Of a stretch of 64,000 bases of DNA, positions 12,301 to 23,282 are shown piece by piece (position 1 is the stretch's first letter; each line of letters opens with the position of its first letter). This DNA is from Nemophila menziesii (lineage: Eukaryota > Streptophyta > Magnoliopsida > Boraginales > Hydrophyllaceae): positions 1,488,001 to 1,552,000 of the forward strand of contig JARWIR010000027.1 in assembly GCA_029959085.1 (NCBI GenBank). Reading direction: 5' to 3'. Made by a program: the position numbers and the translations under genes. The notes beneath the pieces were generated by a model. That model saw nothing but the letters and a program-made list of their open reading frames with translations. It had not been told where the DNA came from and searched no databases.

Positions 12301-14756
12301 GTTTAACAACACAAAACGATGTTCTAAGTTTTCATACTTTATCCCTTTAATCCAAAACCACCAACCCTTCATGTTGCAACATATAGATCTCTTCATATAG
12401 ATCTTCATTCACAAATAGATTTAATATCCAATTGATATATAATCTATGAATGATATTTAATGCATCAAGAGTTAAATAGTTGTAATAGAAAGGGGAAAAG
12501 TATTCCTTAAACTTATATAAACATGGAAAACTAAGGACTTATCTTTGAGCCGATTCACTTTTCTGACTCGTATGGGACCGATTGGATCTTTTTGGGTCAT
12601 TCCCAAGTGATGTATTTCTTCTCATTAGACTCATCACCCTTATGAATTCATTAAGTTTGAATTTTCTCATGTATGCACAATTTACACTATATAGATAGGA
12701 AGTTAGTGCATCATATATAATCATTAGTAATAGGTTCCCCATTAATGGGTTCTAAACCTATCACTCAACATTTCTAGGATTATTCTCCCAATTAAGTCTA
12801 TTAGTAAAAGAATCAACCATTTATTTCATCATTTATATGAGACCAAGTTTGCGTAACAAAATATCCTTCAAGAACTACATGAATTATTTTAAAACGCAGA
12901 TTAGATCAATAGTACTCTCTCGTACTTTATTAAATGACAAAAAATAATCCAATGTTCAACACTTGAGTCTCTTTACAATATGGATAATACCAAGTTGAGT
13001 ATAGTTCATTTATAACATCATAGTCCTTATAATTATTTCATATTAATCAAGGGGTGCACACCCCCACAATTCTCTTATTCATGAATATTTGTAATATAAG
13101 GAGTTTTACCATACATTATATCAAGAGAGTTAAACATTTCCACCAAAAATGAGACTAACTAAGGTAAATTCCATTATTGACTAATGAATTTCATCCTTAT
13201 GATCAGCTTCCCCCACATCTTTTATATATAAAAAGAAGATTGGAAGCAGTAAGCCCCATGAAATGGAGTACCAAAAGACAATCATGTCATACACCTATTG
13301 AAAAAAGTGTAACACAACCTGATCTATCTTTTATTAAAGTACTTTTAACAAGGTGCATGTTTAACAACACAAAACAATGTTCTAAGTTTTCATACTTTAT
13401 CCCTTTAATCCAAAACCACCAACCCTTCATGTTGCAACATATAGATCTCTTCATATAGATCTTCATTCACAAATAGATTTAATATCCAATTGATATATAA
13501 TCTATGAATGATATTTACTGCATCAAGAGTTAAATAGTTCTAATAGAAAGGGGAAAAGTATTCCTTAAACTTATATAAACATGGAAAACTAAGGACTTAT
13601 CTTTGAGCCGATTCACTTTTCTGACTCGTATGGGACCGATTGGATCTTTTTGGGTCATTCCCAAGTGATGTATTTCTTCTCATCAGACTCATCACCCTTA
13701 TGAATTCATTAAGTTTGAATTTTCTCATGTATGCACAATTTACACTATATAGATAGGAAGTTAGTGCATCATATATAATCATTAGTAATAGGTTCCCCAT
13801 TAATGGGTTCTAAACCTATCACTCAACATTTCTAGGATTATTCTCCCAATTAAGTCTATTAGTAAAAGAATCAACCATTTATTTCATCATTTATATGAGA
13901 CCAAGTTTGCGTAACAAAATATCCTTCAAGAACTACATGAATTATTTTAAAACGCAGATTAGATCAATAGTACTCTCTCGTACTTTATTAAATGACAAAA
14001 AATAATCCAATGTTCAACACTTGAGTCTCTTTACAATATGGATAATACCAAGTTGAGTATAGTTCATTTATAACATCATAGTCCTTATAATTATTTCATA
14101 TTAATCAAGGGGTGCACACCCCCACAATTCTCTTATTCATGAATATTTGTATTATAAGGAGTTTTACCATACATTATATCAAGAGAGTCAAACATTTCCA
14201 CCAAAAATGAGACTAACTAAGGTAAATTCCATTATTGACTAATGAATTTCATCCTTATGATCAGCTTCCCCCACATCTTTTATATATAAAAAGAAGATTG
14301 GAAGCAGTAAGCCCCATGAAATGGAGTACCAAAAGACAATCATGTCATACACCTATTGAAAAAAGTGTAACACAACCTGATCTATCTTTTATTAAAGTAC
14401 TATTAACAAGGTGCATGTTTAACAACACAAAACGATGTTCTAAGTTTTCATACTTTATCCCTTTAATCCAAAACCACCAACCCTTCATGTTGCAACATAT
14501 AGATCTCTTCATATAGATCTTCATTCACAAATAGATTTAATATCCAATTGATATATAATCTATGAATGATATTTAATGCATCAAGAGTTAAATAGTTGTA
14601 ATAGAAAGGGGAAAAGTATTCCTTAAACTTATATAAACATGGAAAACTAAGGACTTATCTTTGAGCCGATTCACTTTTCTGACTCGTATGGGACCGATTG
14701 GATCTTTTTGGGTCATTCCCAAGTGATGTATTTCTTCTCATCAGACTCATCACCCT
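6293..14756. repeat. Tandem array of eight 1058-bp units
   Basis: Units start at 6293, 7351, 8409, 9467, 10525, 11583, 12641 and 13699, and total exactly 8 x 1058 = 8464 bp. Every unit opens with TATGAATTCATTAAGTTTGA and closes with gactcatcaccct (variants exist). Units differ at a few diagnostic sites. Units 4 and 7 share private changes (gtaatataag, gagttaaac, a Gln for Arg change in the 93-codon frame, tttactgc, gttctaat). Units 3 and 6 share ttttcccaattaagtcaatt and ttatatgac. This gives a three-unit higher-order period of 3174 bp. The recurring 93- and 67-codon frames are simply copied with the unit and have no known domain. Confidence 0.96.
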
Positions 14757-14789
14757 TGTACCTTTTCTAAACCGTTTCACAGATAGTCT

Positions 14790-15080
14790 TTATTGACTTC
14801 TCAACGGCACACAGATAAAGGCGGGGTTCGTCACATTATCCAAGATCAATCCACTAACTACTGAATTATCTTTCTTGAACCCAACTTCAAGAGCTAGGAT
14901 CCTATCATAGTGTTCTTTGGTAATTTCCACATTGCCTTCAATGGCGGGGAGTACCTCGAGAACAACAAGATCTAGTTCATATGGTTCAAGGAATATCAGT
15001 GCCTTTTGTGCCCAAGGTTTGAAATTGGAACCATTGAAAGGATCCAACATAATCACGTCGGGAATGGCTTTTGCATTCAA
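14790..15080 (-). pseudogene. Truncated copia gag N-terminus
   Basis: 96 codons starting MNAKAIPDV, with the copia gag signature LDPFNGSNFKPWAQKALIFL followed by an acidic-hydrophobic stretch. It lies just inside the 5' (right) LTR, where gag should start. The frame stops at 14790, and the 1058-bp array begins about 35 bp further in. The zinc knuckle and everything downstream are missing. A full copia gag is roughly three times longer. Confidence 0.7.
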
Positions 15081-15148
15081 GGATGAAGCAGCCTCCGAAA
15101 TAGGAAAACTATTTTACAATCGGTGATATGAGAATATCTTTTTCAAAT

Positions 15149-16039
15149 TGTTGGTAAAAACTAACAATCACCGATACAGTAAAAATTATTTTCATATAAA
15201 AATATTTAGAAAAAATGTAATACTACAACTATTACAATACAATAGAAAAATGGAATATAAAGGTATCCCAAAAACCGTAATACAACAACTATTACAAGAA
15301 ATGGGAAAAGAACATACATGGAAATATAAAAAAAAATTACTAGATACGATTACACATAACGTGCATCGTTGAAAAAGATATTCCGGGAGTACCGGTATCT
15401 CCAACAATCGTATCCCTCTTCTACTCTTATCTCTATGTCAAAATAATTTGACTAATCACTGAGAATAGAGTGTTCCATTTTCTGAATTTCTAGAGTAATA
15501 TATCATTCTCTTTAGAATAATATTCTTTCTCACTAAAAGTATTTTCCTATTCTCTCTATAATAACATTTTCCATTCTCTCTAGAATTACATTTTTTCTCT
15601 TCTCTTAAAAAGCAAGTGACATTTATAGAGAAAATGATGAGACAAAGAAAAAAAAACCGTCACATAAATGCCTCTTCAATGCTCTTTAATGCTAGCCGTT
15701 TTTTTTCTTTATCAAATTTTTGTAACTCCCATAACCACAAATATATAAAAGAAAACTATTAATCCTCCATCAAGAATAAGGAATTATTTGAAATTCAATA
15801 ATTCCAATGGTTTTTCTTTTTCATTTTCTAGGTGGGATTTTTAACACATATAAAGTTACCCACTTTTCTTAAGAGAAAGAAAGAATTAATAAGATAAAAC
15901 TCTTTAATTTTACTAATTCCAACAATTTCTTTCTCAAATTTTTATGTGGGACTATTAGTACACTAATAATCTTTTCCACTTCTCCCAAGAGTATGAAAGA
16001 ATAATAAAATAAATTATCTTTTATTAAATAATTCCAACA
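15149..16039 (-). repeat. 5' LTR (right) of the satellite-bearing element
   Basis: 891-bp copy of 4440-5341, followed directly by the TSD AAACA. Confidence 0.9.
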
Positions 16040-16044
16040 AAACA

Positions 16045-16417
16045 TACCATCTCTATATTTATTTTGGAATAAAATTACTGATTTATTTAAACCATAACAT
16101 ATCAAGATCTTGGCCGATTAAAATTTATATCCACGTTGCAATACTCGATTTTTAATTTGATAAAGAATTTTGACATGCACATATGTTACCACATGATACC
16201 CATAGTTGTGATTCAAGAACATTAACGCTCTCCTTTGCAATTCTAGCACTATGTGTCATATAGTTTATCTCTTTCAACCAAACTCTAAACATACCCATTA
16301 AACTCGTGGCTCATTTTTTCTCATAACTCCGATTTTTCTCTATCTGGATCACATATTAATCTCGCCTTGTTAACTTCATAAAAATTAAACAAAAGGGAAT
16401 ATACTATTATGAAAAAG
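16045..16417. other. Intergenic, nothing identified
   Basis: AT-rich DNA with no recognisable domain, repeat or RNA gene. Confidence 0.5.
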
Positions 16418-16848
16418 ATGCATGTTATTCCCTTAGTTCTGTTGAAGGACGTGTAGCTATGGAGTTATTTGATCTTTCTGAAGCTGGTAAAGTTAATAAG
16501 TATGTATTTTAAATTCTACAAACTATTTATAAATCGAGTGCATGAGCTTATGATTTGTTTCAATGTACAACTACGCGTTTAAATGTCATAAAATATCTGA
16601 AGCAGGAAGAGATATTGTTACACTGTTAATGCCATCGATTTTCACCCCATGTAAGTTACCAAAGTTTTTAATTTACCACCATTGTATGAGGCTATTTTAC
16701 ATATAATATATATAATATAAGATTAAACACAAATCTTACTAACAAGAAGAAAAATATACAATTTTGCAGATATGGTACCTTTGTCATGGGAGGTCGTGAT
16801 GGTTATGTTAATGTCTGGGATGGAAATAACAAGAAGAAGCTTTATCAG
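16418..16848 (+). pseudogene. BUB3: BUB3-like WD40 pseudogene fragment
   Basis: BUB3 is a WD40 propeller protein of the spindle assembly checkpoint. Three exon-like blocks are visible: ~16418-16500 (LSSVEGRVAMELFDLSEAG), ~16573-16651 (YAFKCHKISEAGRDIV, then VNAIDFHP only in a +1 frame) and ~16769-16848 ([20 protein letters not shown], followed by a gtaatt donor). They match consecutive blades in the C-terminal half of plant BUB3. Introns are kept, so this came from DNA duplication rather than retrocopying. The frameshift in block 2, and the absence of the N-terminal blades and of the C-terminal exon, make it a pseudogene. The outer MITE lies in what would be the next intron. Confidence 0.8.
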
Positions 16849-17040
16849 GTAATTAGTCATATTTTATTTGGAGAATGAGGGGTAAAATACCAATTCTTTT
16901 TTTGTTACAAGTGAGATCAAAGACTAGGAAGTACTACTTCCTATTAATTATCAGCTACTATCACTCTAGGTACAACCCAGCCTAATAAGAATTCGCCAAA
17001 TTCCAGAGGATTCTATAAGGCTCTGTACTCGCTATAAATT

Positions 17041-18005
17041 GACAAAAGGTCAAAACCCAATGTGGTTAAAAAACACCCCATAATATAGATTTAAAAGTGA
17101 CAAATATAGCCATGGTTGACTTTTATTCATGTTTGACTTTTTAGTTTTATGTTGTGAATCCGGAGATATGGATTTACTAACTTTTGGAGCACCCAAGTTT
17201 ACTTGCCATTTAATGGATACTAGTACCAAGAAAATCCCAGTTATGAAATTTGAAAGTAAAAATCGTTTATTAATACCCTTGTAGTATGACAAAAGTTCAA
17301 AACCACTCCTATGTTTTTTTAGGGGTGAGCAAAATTTTAACAAAACCGAAAAACCGTGTTAATTTTAACCAAACCGATCCAAGATATATGTTAATTTTAC
17401 CTTGGCCAACCTTACCCATCGGGTTACCTTATGATTTTTCGGGTCCATATATTTTACCTATATATTACCCAAGCTATTGGGTTGGGGTTACCTAAACCGA
17501 AAACCGTGTAAATAAAAAAAATACAAAACATGTATATTTGAGAAGTCATTTCATTTGGCGTCTCGGATATTCCAAACATGCATAATTTATTTTGAAGTAT
17601 TTGATTCACGATTTTTTCGTTTCTAATGTCAAGATTGTATCTTTGATCTTTCGAAGTATAATGATATAAGTGTTTTCAAATTTTCTCATTTATTTAATTT
17701 TTTCATGCGTCAAAAAAAGAGTTTGACGAATGTTGACTAACGAGGGTAAACCGAGGGTAACCGAAGGGTAAACCGAATTAACCCGAGGGTAAACTTTTTT
17801 TTGCCCTATCCTTGGGTTACCCTAGCAATTCCTTAAACCGAAATATATTACCATTGGTTTACCCTAACCTCAAAACCGGGTAAAACCGACCCATGCTCTC
17901 CCCTAGTTTTCTTTATAGTTTTCCAACTTGTGAAAACTCGTGACATATCATAGGGGGTATACTATTTGTCCTTTTTAAAACCATAGGGGTTTTTTGACCT
18001 TTTCT
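17041..18005. mobile_element. Probable MITE interrupted by a second MITE
   Basis: The left end (caaaaggtcaaaacccaatg at 17043) and the reverse complement of the right end (gaaaaggtcaaaaaacccct ending near 18005) form imperfect terminal inverted repeats. No coding sequence is present and I could not assign a TSD. The hAT-like element at 17320-17905 lies inside. Confidence 0.45.
17320..17905. mobile_element. hAT-like non-autonomous element
   Basis: Terminal inverted repeats TAGGGGTGAGCA at 17320 and TGCTCTCCCCTA ending at 17905, of the type found in plant hAT MITEs. The flanking 8-mers (tgtttttt and gttttctt) are a plausible but imperfect 8-bp TSD. The interior is built from aaaccgaa/ggtaacc-type words. 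The 69-codon frame has no transposase similarity. Confidence 0.7.
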
Positions 18006-18735
18006 CGGACCAAAGGATTATGTCTGGTATTTTACACTTAAGTGCACTGTTTAAATATTTTGTAATTCAGATATTGGAGAAGCTAAACCTTACAATGGAT
18101 CAGTTTAGACTTGTGCATTCTCAGTGGCTGTGATTATTATGATAGTATCCAAGGTATACGCATTTATAATTTTTTGTTATGAAATTACCCTTTTAATACG
18201 AAATGTGTCTAGTATTGGAGCAAATGGACCCGCGGAAACTCTTGCGATATCCATATATCTAAATGACAAGGTAATCTGCTTTCCCTAATTGGCTTTTATT
18301 ACTGAAAATAACTGATTTGGTCTCTAACATTTGCATATTTTCTCAGTATAGTCCCTTATCTTGGAAAAGTGACAATTTTTTTCTTCATTATCTGATTCAA
18401 TATGCTAATCCTTTATCTTGCAAACGTAAACTTTTAATCGCTTTATCTTTCTCTTTTGTGAAAAAATACTAATGTTGTTACAAAGTTAAAAGATAAAGGA
18501 CTAAAATGTTATATTTATGAGACAAGGAAATCAAATGCCAAAAGGTCAAATATATTTGTAACTCACTATCACTCTCTCGTTTTTTTTCCGGTCAGAGGGA
18601 TCCAAATGGATAGGTTGGTTCTAAATGATCTACTAGGTACTAATTGACCTATATATGTAGGATAAAAAATAAATTTTAGAAAATAAGGAAGACCGAAGAG
18701 GGGCATATCCAAATCCTTTTTCCTATGTGGTAAGT
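18006..18735. other. Intergenic, with possible unassigned exon fragments
   Basis: Two blocks look exon-like: 18071-18155 (DIGEAKPYNGS, then a stop) and ~18214-18270 (IGANGPAETLAISIYLND, followed by gtaatc). They are framed by plausible splice sites but match no family I recognise. The rest is AT-rich with no feature. Confidence 0.3.
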
Positions 18736-18958
18736 AATAGTGTACTCTATTTTCAAAGAGAATTGGGAAATATTGGTGTCAACCGTCTACTCTATTTTAG
18801 AAGAGAGCTGAGAAATATAAATGTTAATAGCCTACTTTATTTTAGAAGTGAATTAAAAAATGTATGTGTTAATGGCCTACTCTATTTACTAGAAAGACAG
18901 GAAAATCTAAATATCAATAGCCTACTCTATTTTAAAAAAGAGTTAAGAATGTATGTGT
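18736..18958 (+). repeat. 45-bp minisatellite, five in-frame copies
   Basis: Unit starts are 18736, 18781, 18826, 18871 and 18916. Because 45 is a multiple of 3, the frame stays open across all copies and reads as a 15-residue repeat of the form NSLLYFRRELRNINV. Copy 4 is the most diverged. There is no signal peptide, flanking coding sequence or known domain, so a repeat is the safer call than a small protein. Confidence 0.8.
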
Positions 18959-19183
18959 AGTTATAACATAAGGTAATTAGAGATAAATGCCTCTTTAATG
19001 ATGTCTTAAATTTATTAACCCTCTAATTTTCTTATTTAGAGATAAATGCCTAATAGAACAATTATTTATTGAAAACATCCCCTTTATATTTTTTATACAT
19101 ATACTATCCTTATTATTAAATATATTATTTTATTTTTAATACAATATTTATTTTTAAATTTTAAACAAATAATAGGGTATTTC
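18959..19183. other. AT-rich spacer
   Basis: Runs of A/T with no feature seen. It leads into the CCA microsatellite. Confidence 0.5.
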
Positions 19184-19289
19184 CACCACCACCACCACGA
19201 CCATCACCACCTCCACCACCACAACCACCACCACCACTACAGCCACCACAACCATCACCACCTCCACCACCACAACCACCACCACCACC
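19184..19289. repeat. (CCA)n compound microsatellite
   Basis: Nearly uninterrupted ccaccacca with aca, tca and gca variants. It contains a duplicated ~50-bp segment (accatcaccacctccaccac near 19199 and 19249). Confidence 0.9.
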
Positions 19290-19293
19290 TACT

Positions 19294-19729
19294 ACTAATT
19301 TCATCACACGCGCGCGTCCGTGAATTTTTTTTTTAAATCGCCATAACTAATTAAAAAAAATCAGAAAAATCAAAAAAAATCATATTTGGATAAATCAAAT
19401 TAATATTTACGTCTATGATTTTTTTCGGAATTTTCTGAATTTTTTGGTTTTTTTGATTTTTTTTAATTTTTTAATTCGCAGAACATGGAATTCCATGTTT
19501 GTTTGGAATTCCATGTTTTAAACAGTGAATTTCGTGTCTGCGGAAAACAAATTTCATGTTCTGCGAATAAAAAAATTCGAAAAAATTCAAAAAATTTTGA
19601 AAAAAATCATAAACGTAAATATTAATTTGCTTTATCCAAATATATAAATTTTTTCATTTTTTTATTTTTTTAGAATTAGTTATGACGATTTAAAAAAAAA
19701 ATCACGGACGCGCGCGTGTGTTTATTAGT
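19294..19729. repeat. Long imperfect palindrome (fold-back element)
   Basis: The left arm opens actaat...cacacgcgcgcgtccgtga (19294-19325) and the right arm closes with its complement, tcacggacgcgcgcgtgtg...attagt (19702-19729). The inner arms also pair (aaatcgccataactaatt with aattagttatgacgattt, and catatttggataaatcaaat with its counterpart). The centre is near 19515, where aacatggaattccatgtt is itself a dyad. The 436-bp unit could be a MITE or fold-back transposon, or a hairpin precursor. I found no clear TSD. Confidence 0.8.
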
Positions 19730-21290
19730 TTTTGTTTTGTTTTTTTCTAATTTCTTTTTTTTAATTGTTAATCATAAGGGTAGTTTGGGATGGGGCTGTT
19801 TTCTATAAAAAAATCTTATCATAAGCACCTTTTTTTAAATAAATTTTTTAATAGGCATTAATCTCTAATTGGCTCTCGGGTTGGTCACTGCTTCGTTAGT
19901 GCCTTGATCTTGGACTGCTATTTTGATGGATCTTGAATAATTAATACTCATGTTATTGTTACTCATTAATATACATTTTTAGTTTAATATGGTTTAGGGT
20001 TTTCAAAAAGTTTTTTAGGTTTGGTTTGCCGCTCAAAACATATATAGGTTTATTTTTAAATTGTTAAATGTTATTTGATCAACCCAAAAGCACATTAATC
20101 GTTCACTTAAAGGATCAACCCAAAATGCAATAAGGCGTAGGATTAACGTCGATCTTGGATTAATCACGCCTAGTCACGGCGAGGCGCAACTGCCTCGCGT
20201 CACTGCGATTTACCGATTAAGCGTGCGATTTTTGTGAGTTTTATAACACCGGTCTGAAGGCCAAAACGAAGTCGTCAAATACTTCATATTTATGGTGTAT
20301 AGCTGATGTAAATCTGCAGTTTTCCCTTATGTTGTGACTTGTGTTAGTGCCTTGGTGGACTTAGATCCTTGACTTAGATTTGCAGCATGTTATGTTCTGA
20401 TTTTTGAGTTTTAATGGTGAGAAATCAGGACGTGATACAACATTCTTGCTCCCGAAGAAGAAAAGGTCAACGATGCTCATTGCAGGGGAACAAATCCAGA
20501 CCGAAATGCAAAACAATCCTGGAGTAGAGGGCCCTAGGTCTGTGACCTATAGATAGTAGACATTGAGTCTTAAGATCATACATTGTGCATACCCTCCACC
20601 TTTGTCTCCTCGTGTTACTTGGTGATTGGGTCAGTTCTATTGGCCTTGGTTTAGCTGCCTCAGGGTAAAACTTTACAAGATGACACGCTTTATGACGGGA
20701 GTTAGAAGGAAGTTAAAATCTTGATCAGCATAACTACCTAGTTCACCCTAATAATCGGAACCATCAACTTAGTACGACAGGCGAGTACTAGCAAATTTGA
20801 GCTATATCTCTCTCATACATATCTCTCTTCGTAGTTTATTTTCTTTATTAGTTTATTCTATATTTTATTTCTGTCTTTTTATAATAGTAACTAAATCATC
20901 TACGCTTCCTAAAAGCACAATATTAAGATTAACCTCATAGTCCATGTAGAGAACGATATTATTACTTATTACTTATGAACGACTCGTGCACTTATATAGA
21001 GTGATCTCTAGGGGTGTTGAATTGTTAGGTGATTTTATCACACCTCTGGATAAATAAATATAGATAAATGGTATACATAATAATGATTAATAGCTTTCAT
21101 AAAAGAGGGATCTAAATGGAGAATTCAGATGCAATACATGGAATGAAGAGTAAATTTTTAAGGCTTCTCGAGTTGGAGGAGCGCAAAGAAATCATATGGA
21201 CCTTCAGGCCTTCGTAGCTCAATATCCAGACTCTTCAGTTGTTGATGTTACTCCATTCCTTGTGTCCAGAGGTGGATTTTGGGCATTCAG
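19730..21290. other. Intergenic, no gene assigned
   Basis: Contains a degenerate GC-richer patch at 20140-20235 (cgcctagtcacggcgaggcg), perhaps a worn relative of the element at 61892-62372, and a short coding-like stretch near 20440-20560 that I cannot assign. The rest is featureless AT-rich DNA. Confidence 0.4.
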
Positions 21291-21297
21291 AATTGAA

Positions 21298-23282
21298 TTA
21301 AGTAGACACAACCTTTGAGTTTAATAACTCAATAATAGGTGCATATTTCACGCATCGTGGTGTCTTGTACATGTTAATTGATGCACCTAGACTAATAGTA
21401 TAATCCAATAGCTTATAAACTGTTCCATTTTCCCCAATCTTGATCTCAAGTGTCCAAGTGTTCCAGAAGCTCAAAGTATTTGATATACACTGTTATGAGA
21501 CTCCTTGATTGTGAGGCAACAATCTTCGAATGTTGAAGGTGGAATGTGGGATGAGTCATTCACATTTAATTCCCAGAATAGTACATAGTGGCCTGGAAGT
21601 TTACTTGTGTCTCCATAACTTGTGCAACACGTGATATGTGCATTAAATGGCATAAAATAAGCAGCCCCATAATTTACTGCATTTTGTAACTCAAATTCAC
21701 CGGTCTTATATGCATCAATGCTTAAAACAACATTGTCGCGACATACGAAGCTGAATTGAGGAGCTTTGTTTTTAAATCCAGTAACTCGAAGTATATTGCC
21801 TACCTTGTAAAGATAAAGACCTGCAAATTGTATATAGATGTATATAATTATTAGGACCATATGAAACTTTTAGTACCGTTAACCATTATTTTAAGGCCAC
21901 CCCTTAAATTCTAAAACTGTTATAACCTGTAAAAATCAAAACCAAAATTCTAATTCTCCCCTGATATATGCTAATGAAAATTGATTAAAAAATATTAAAA
22001 ATAGAGAATTGAAGTACCTGAGTAAGTTGTGACAACAATTCCATACTCTTTTCCAAGTTCAACATTAGCTAGATCAACCAATTTTGGTTGTTCCTTCTCA
22101 CAAAAGGATTCAGGCATGGAAACTGAGCCAACTAATAATGCATTATTTCTATGAACCGACAAGAACTCGATTTATATGCCATGGTGGGAATAAAAGTATA
22201 TGAAACTTCACTAGGTTTGCAAAAAGGGTTAAGGTTGAGACCGAAGTAACACTCTGATGAGGCATACGTCATGCTAAGAAGAGGGAGATTATTGCTATAC
22301 TAATCAAGAATTGATATGTATTGAGACATAGTCTTGGTAGCAATACCATATATAAACTTAGTGTTAGGCCACAATCTAGGTATAATCCCTTGCCATGATT
22401 CTTTCTTGCATTCCTCTTCAATAAAATCCCCCAATTTTGGGTCAGGATTTAGAACTTTCATCACAGGGTCGGTAATCTTTGTGTTAAGTGTCCCTGTTCG
22501 AATATCTTGACACAAAACATCCCAAATTTTTTTCCAGGAACCTAATCACGTAAATAAAACTAGTGGCGAAAGGAGCACCAACACAGAGGACTTGTTTGTT
22601 TTGGAGAAGGCCACAAAGAGTTTGTGAATACATGCTTTGGTGAGGATCTGAGCACAAAACGCTTTCATATGGGCTTGTGTGGTTTGCGTAGGGATCAAAT
22701 GGCCTATCCTTAACGAGCAGTGTAGTTTTGATGTAACTAGTCAAAGCAGGTCGTGCCAATAGACCACCTGGTGTTTTATCCTCTTCTCTTATAGACTAAA
22801 AGTACATCAATTTGCCTTTTTCTAAATCAGGCATGTATTGGCTAATCACAGGAATCGTAAGACTAAGTAGAAATGACTTCCTCTCAAACTCTTATAGGGT
22901 ATTAATTTTTGTTCCCCACCAGATGTAGCAGAATTGCATATCGAAAAACAAAGAGATCAAATTTACAGAGGTTATAAAACATAAACATAGTTTATTTACT
23001 AATTTACCTTGATAAGAACTCGGAAATCTGGTGTGAGCAAAGGATAGGAGATTTATCACCTTTAGCTAAAGGTTTGATATGAGGTTGAATATCTTTGTAA
23101 GTGATGACAAACATGATTTTCTTGAAATTTTCTCTATCAACATGACCATTAAGGCCAAAAAGTTTTAGATACTCGACCTCAGCATTTCTTGAGGGTATTT
23201 CAGCAAGAACTCTCTTCTGAATGTCATCGGCGTTTGCTGTGACATATTAAATAAACTCAAGAGCCTTCTTGTTTGTTTCTAC
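21298..23282 (-). pseudogene. GH3: GH3-family pseudogene, copy 2 (main part)
   Basis: Convergent with copy 1. On the minus strand: rest of exon 1 at 23282-23008 (donor gtaaat), intron 1, exon 2 at 22933-22018 (donor gtactt), intron 2, exon 3 at 21820-21298. Family motifs are visible: SATSGGEQK near 22920, YASSECYFG near 22255, a diverged motif III GLYLYKVGNILRV near 21818, and [10 protein letters not shown] near 21345. Lesions: TAA in exon 1 (EFI then stop); loss of the intron-1 acceptor (tgcag to tgcaa); a 7-bp deletion in exon 2 near 22893; TAG after KLMYF near 22800; a 1-bp gain in an A-run near 22528; further frame breaks at 22130-22320; and a stop at 21471. The ATG end lies 32.7 kb away at 56019-56068. 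The lesions differ from copy 1, so the two copies decayed independently. Confidence 0.88.

Larger units (their letters stand above)
4440..16039 (-). mobile_element. Copia-type LTR retrotransposon carrying a satellite array
   Basis: Two direct terminal repeats (4440-5341 and 15149-16039) both run TGTTGG...CCAACA and are flanked by a perfect 5-bp TSD AAACA (4435-4439, 16040-16044). The minus orientation is given by a purine tract (gagtgggggatt on the minus strand) beside the left LTR and a gag start beside the right LTR. The interior keeps only ~97 gag codons. No protease, integrase, reverse transcriptase or RNase H is present. The rest is a ~85-bp minisatellite and eight 1058-bp units. A standard PBS was not recognised. 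The LTRs are nearly identical (a few substitutions and a 9-bp indel near 15620), so the insertion is young. The element must depend on others to move. Confidence 0.9.

Noticed and set aside
6829..14516. Eight identical 93-codon plus-strand frames and seven 67-codon minus-strand frames as a tandem gene family
   Set aside because: They are conserved only because the whole 1058-bp unit is copied; non-coding parts of the unit are equally conserved and no domain is recognisable.
20440..20560. A coding exon
   Set aside because: A short lysine- and glutamine-rich open stretch without matching splice sites, start or known domain.
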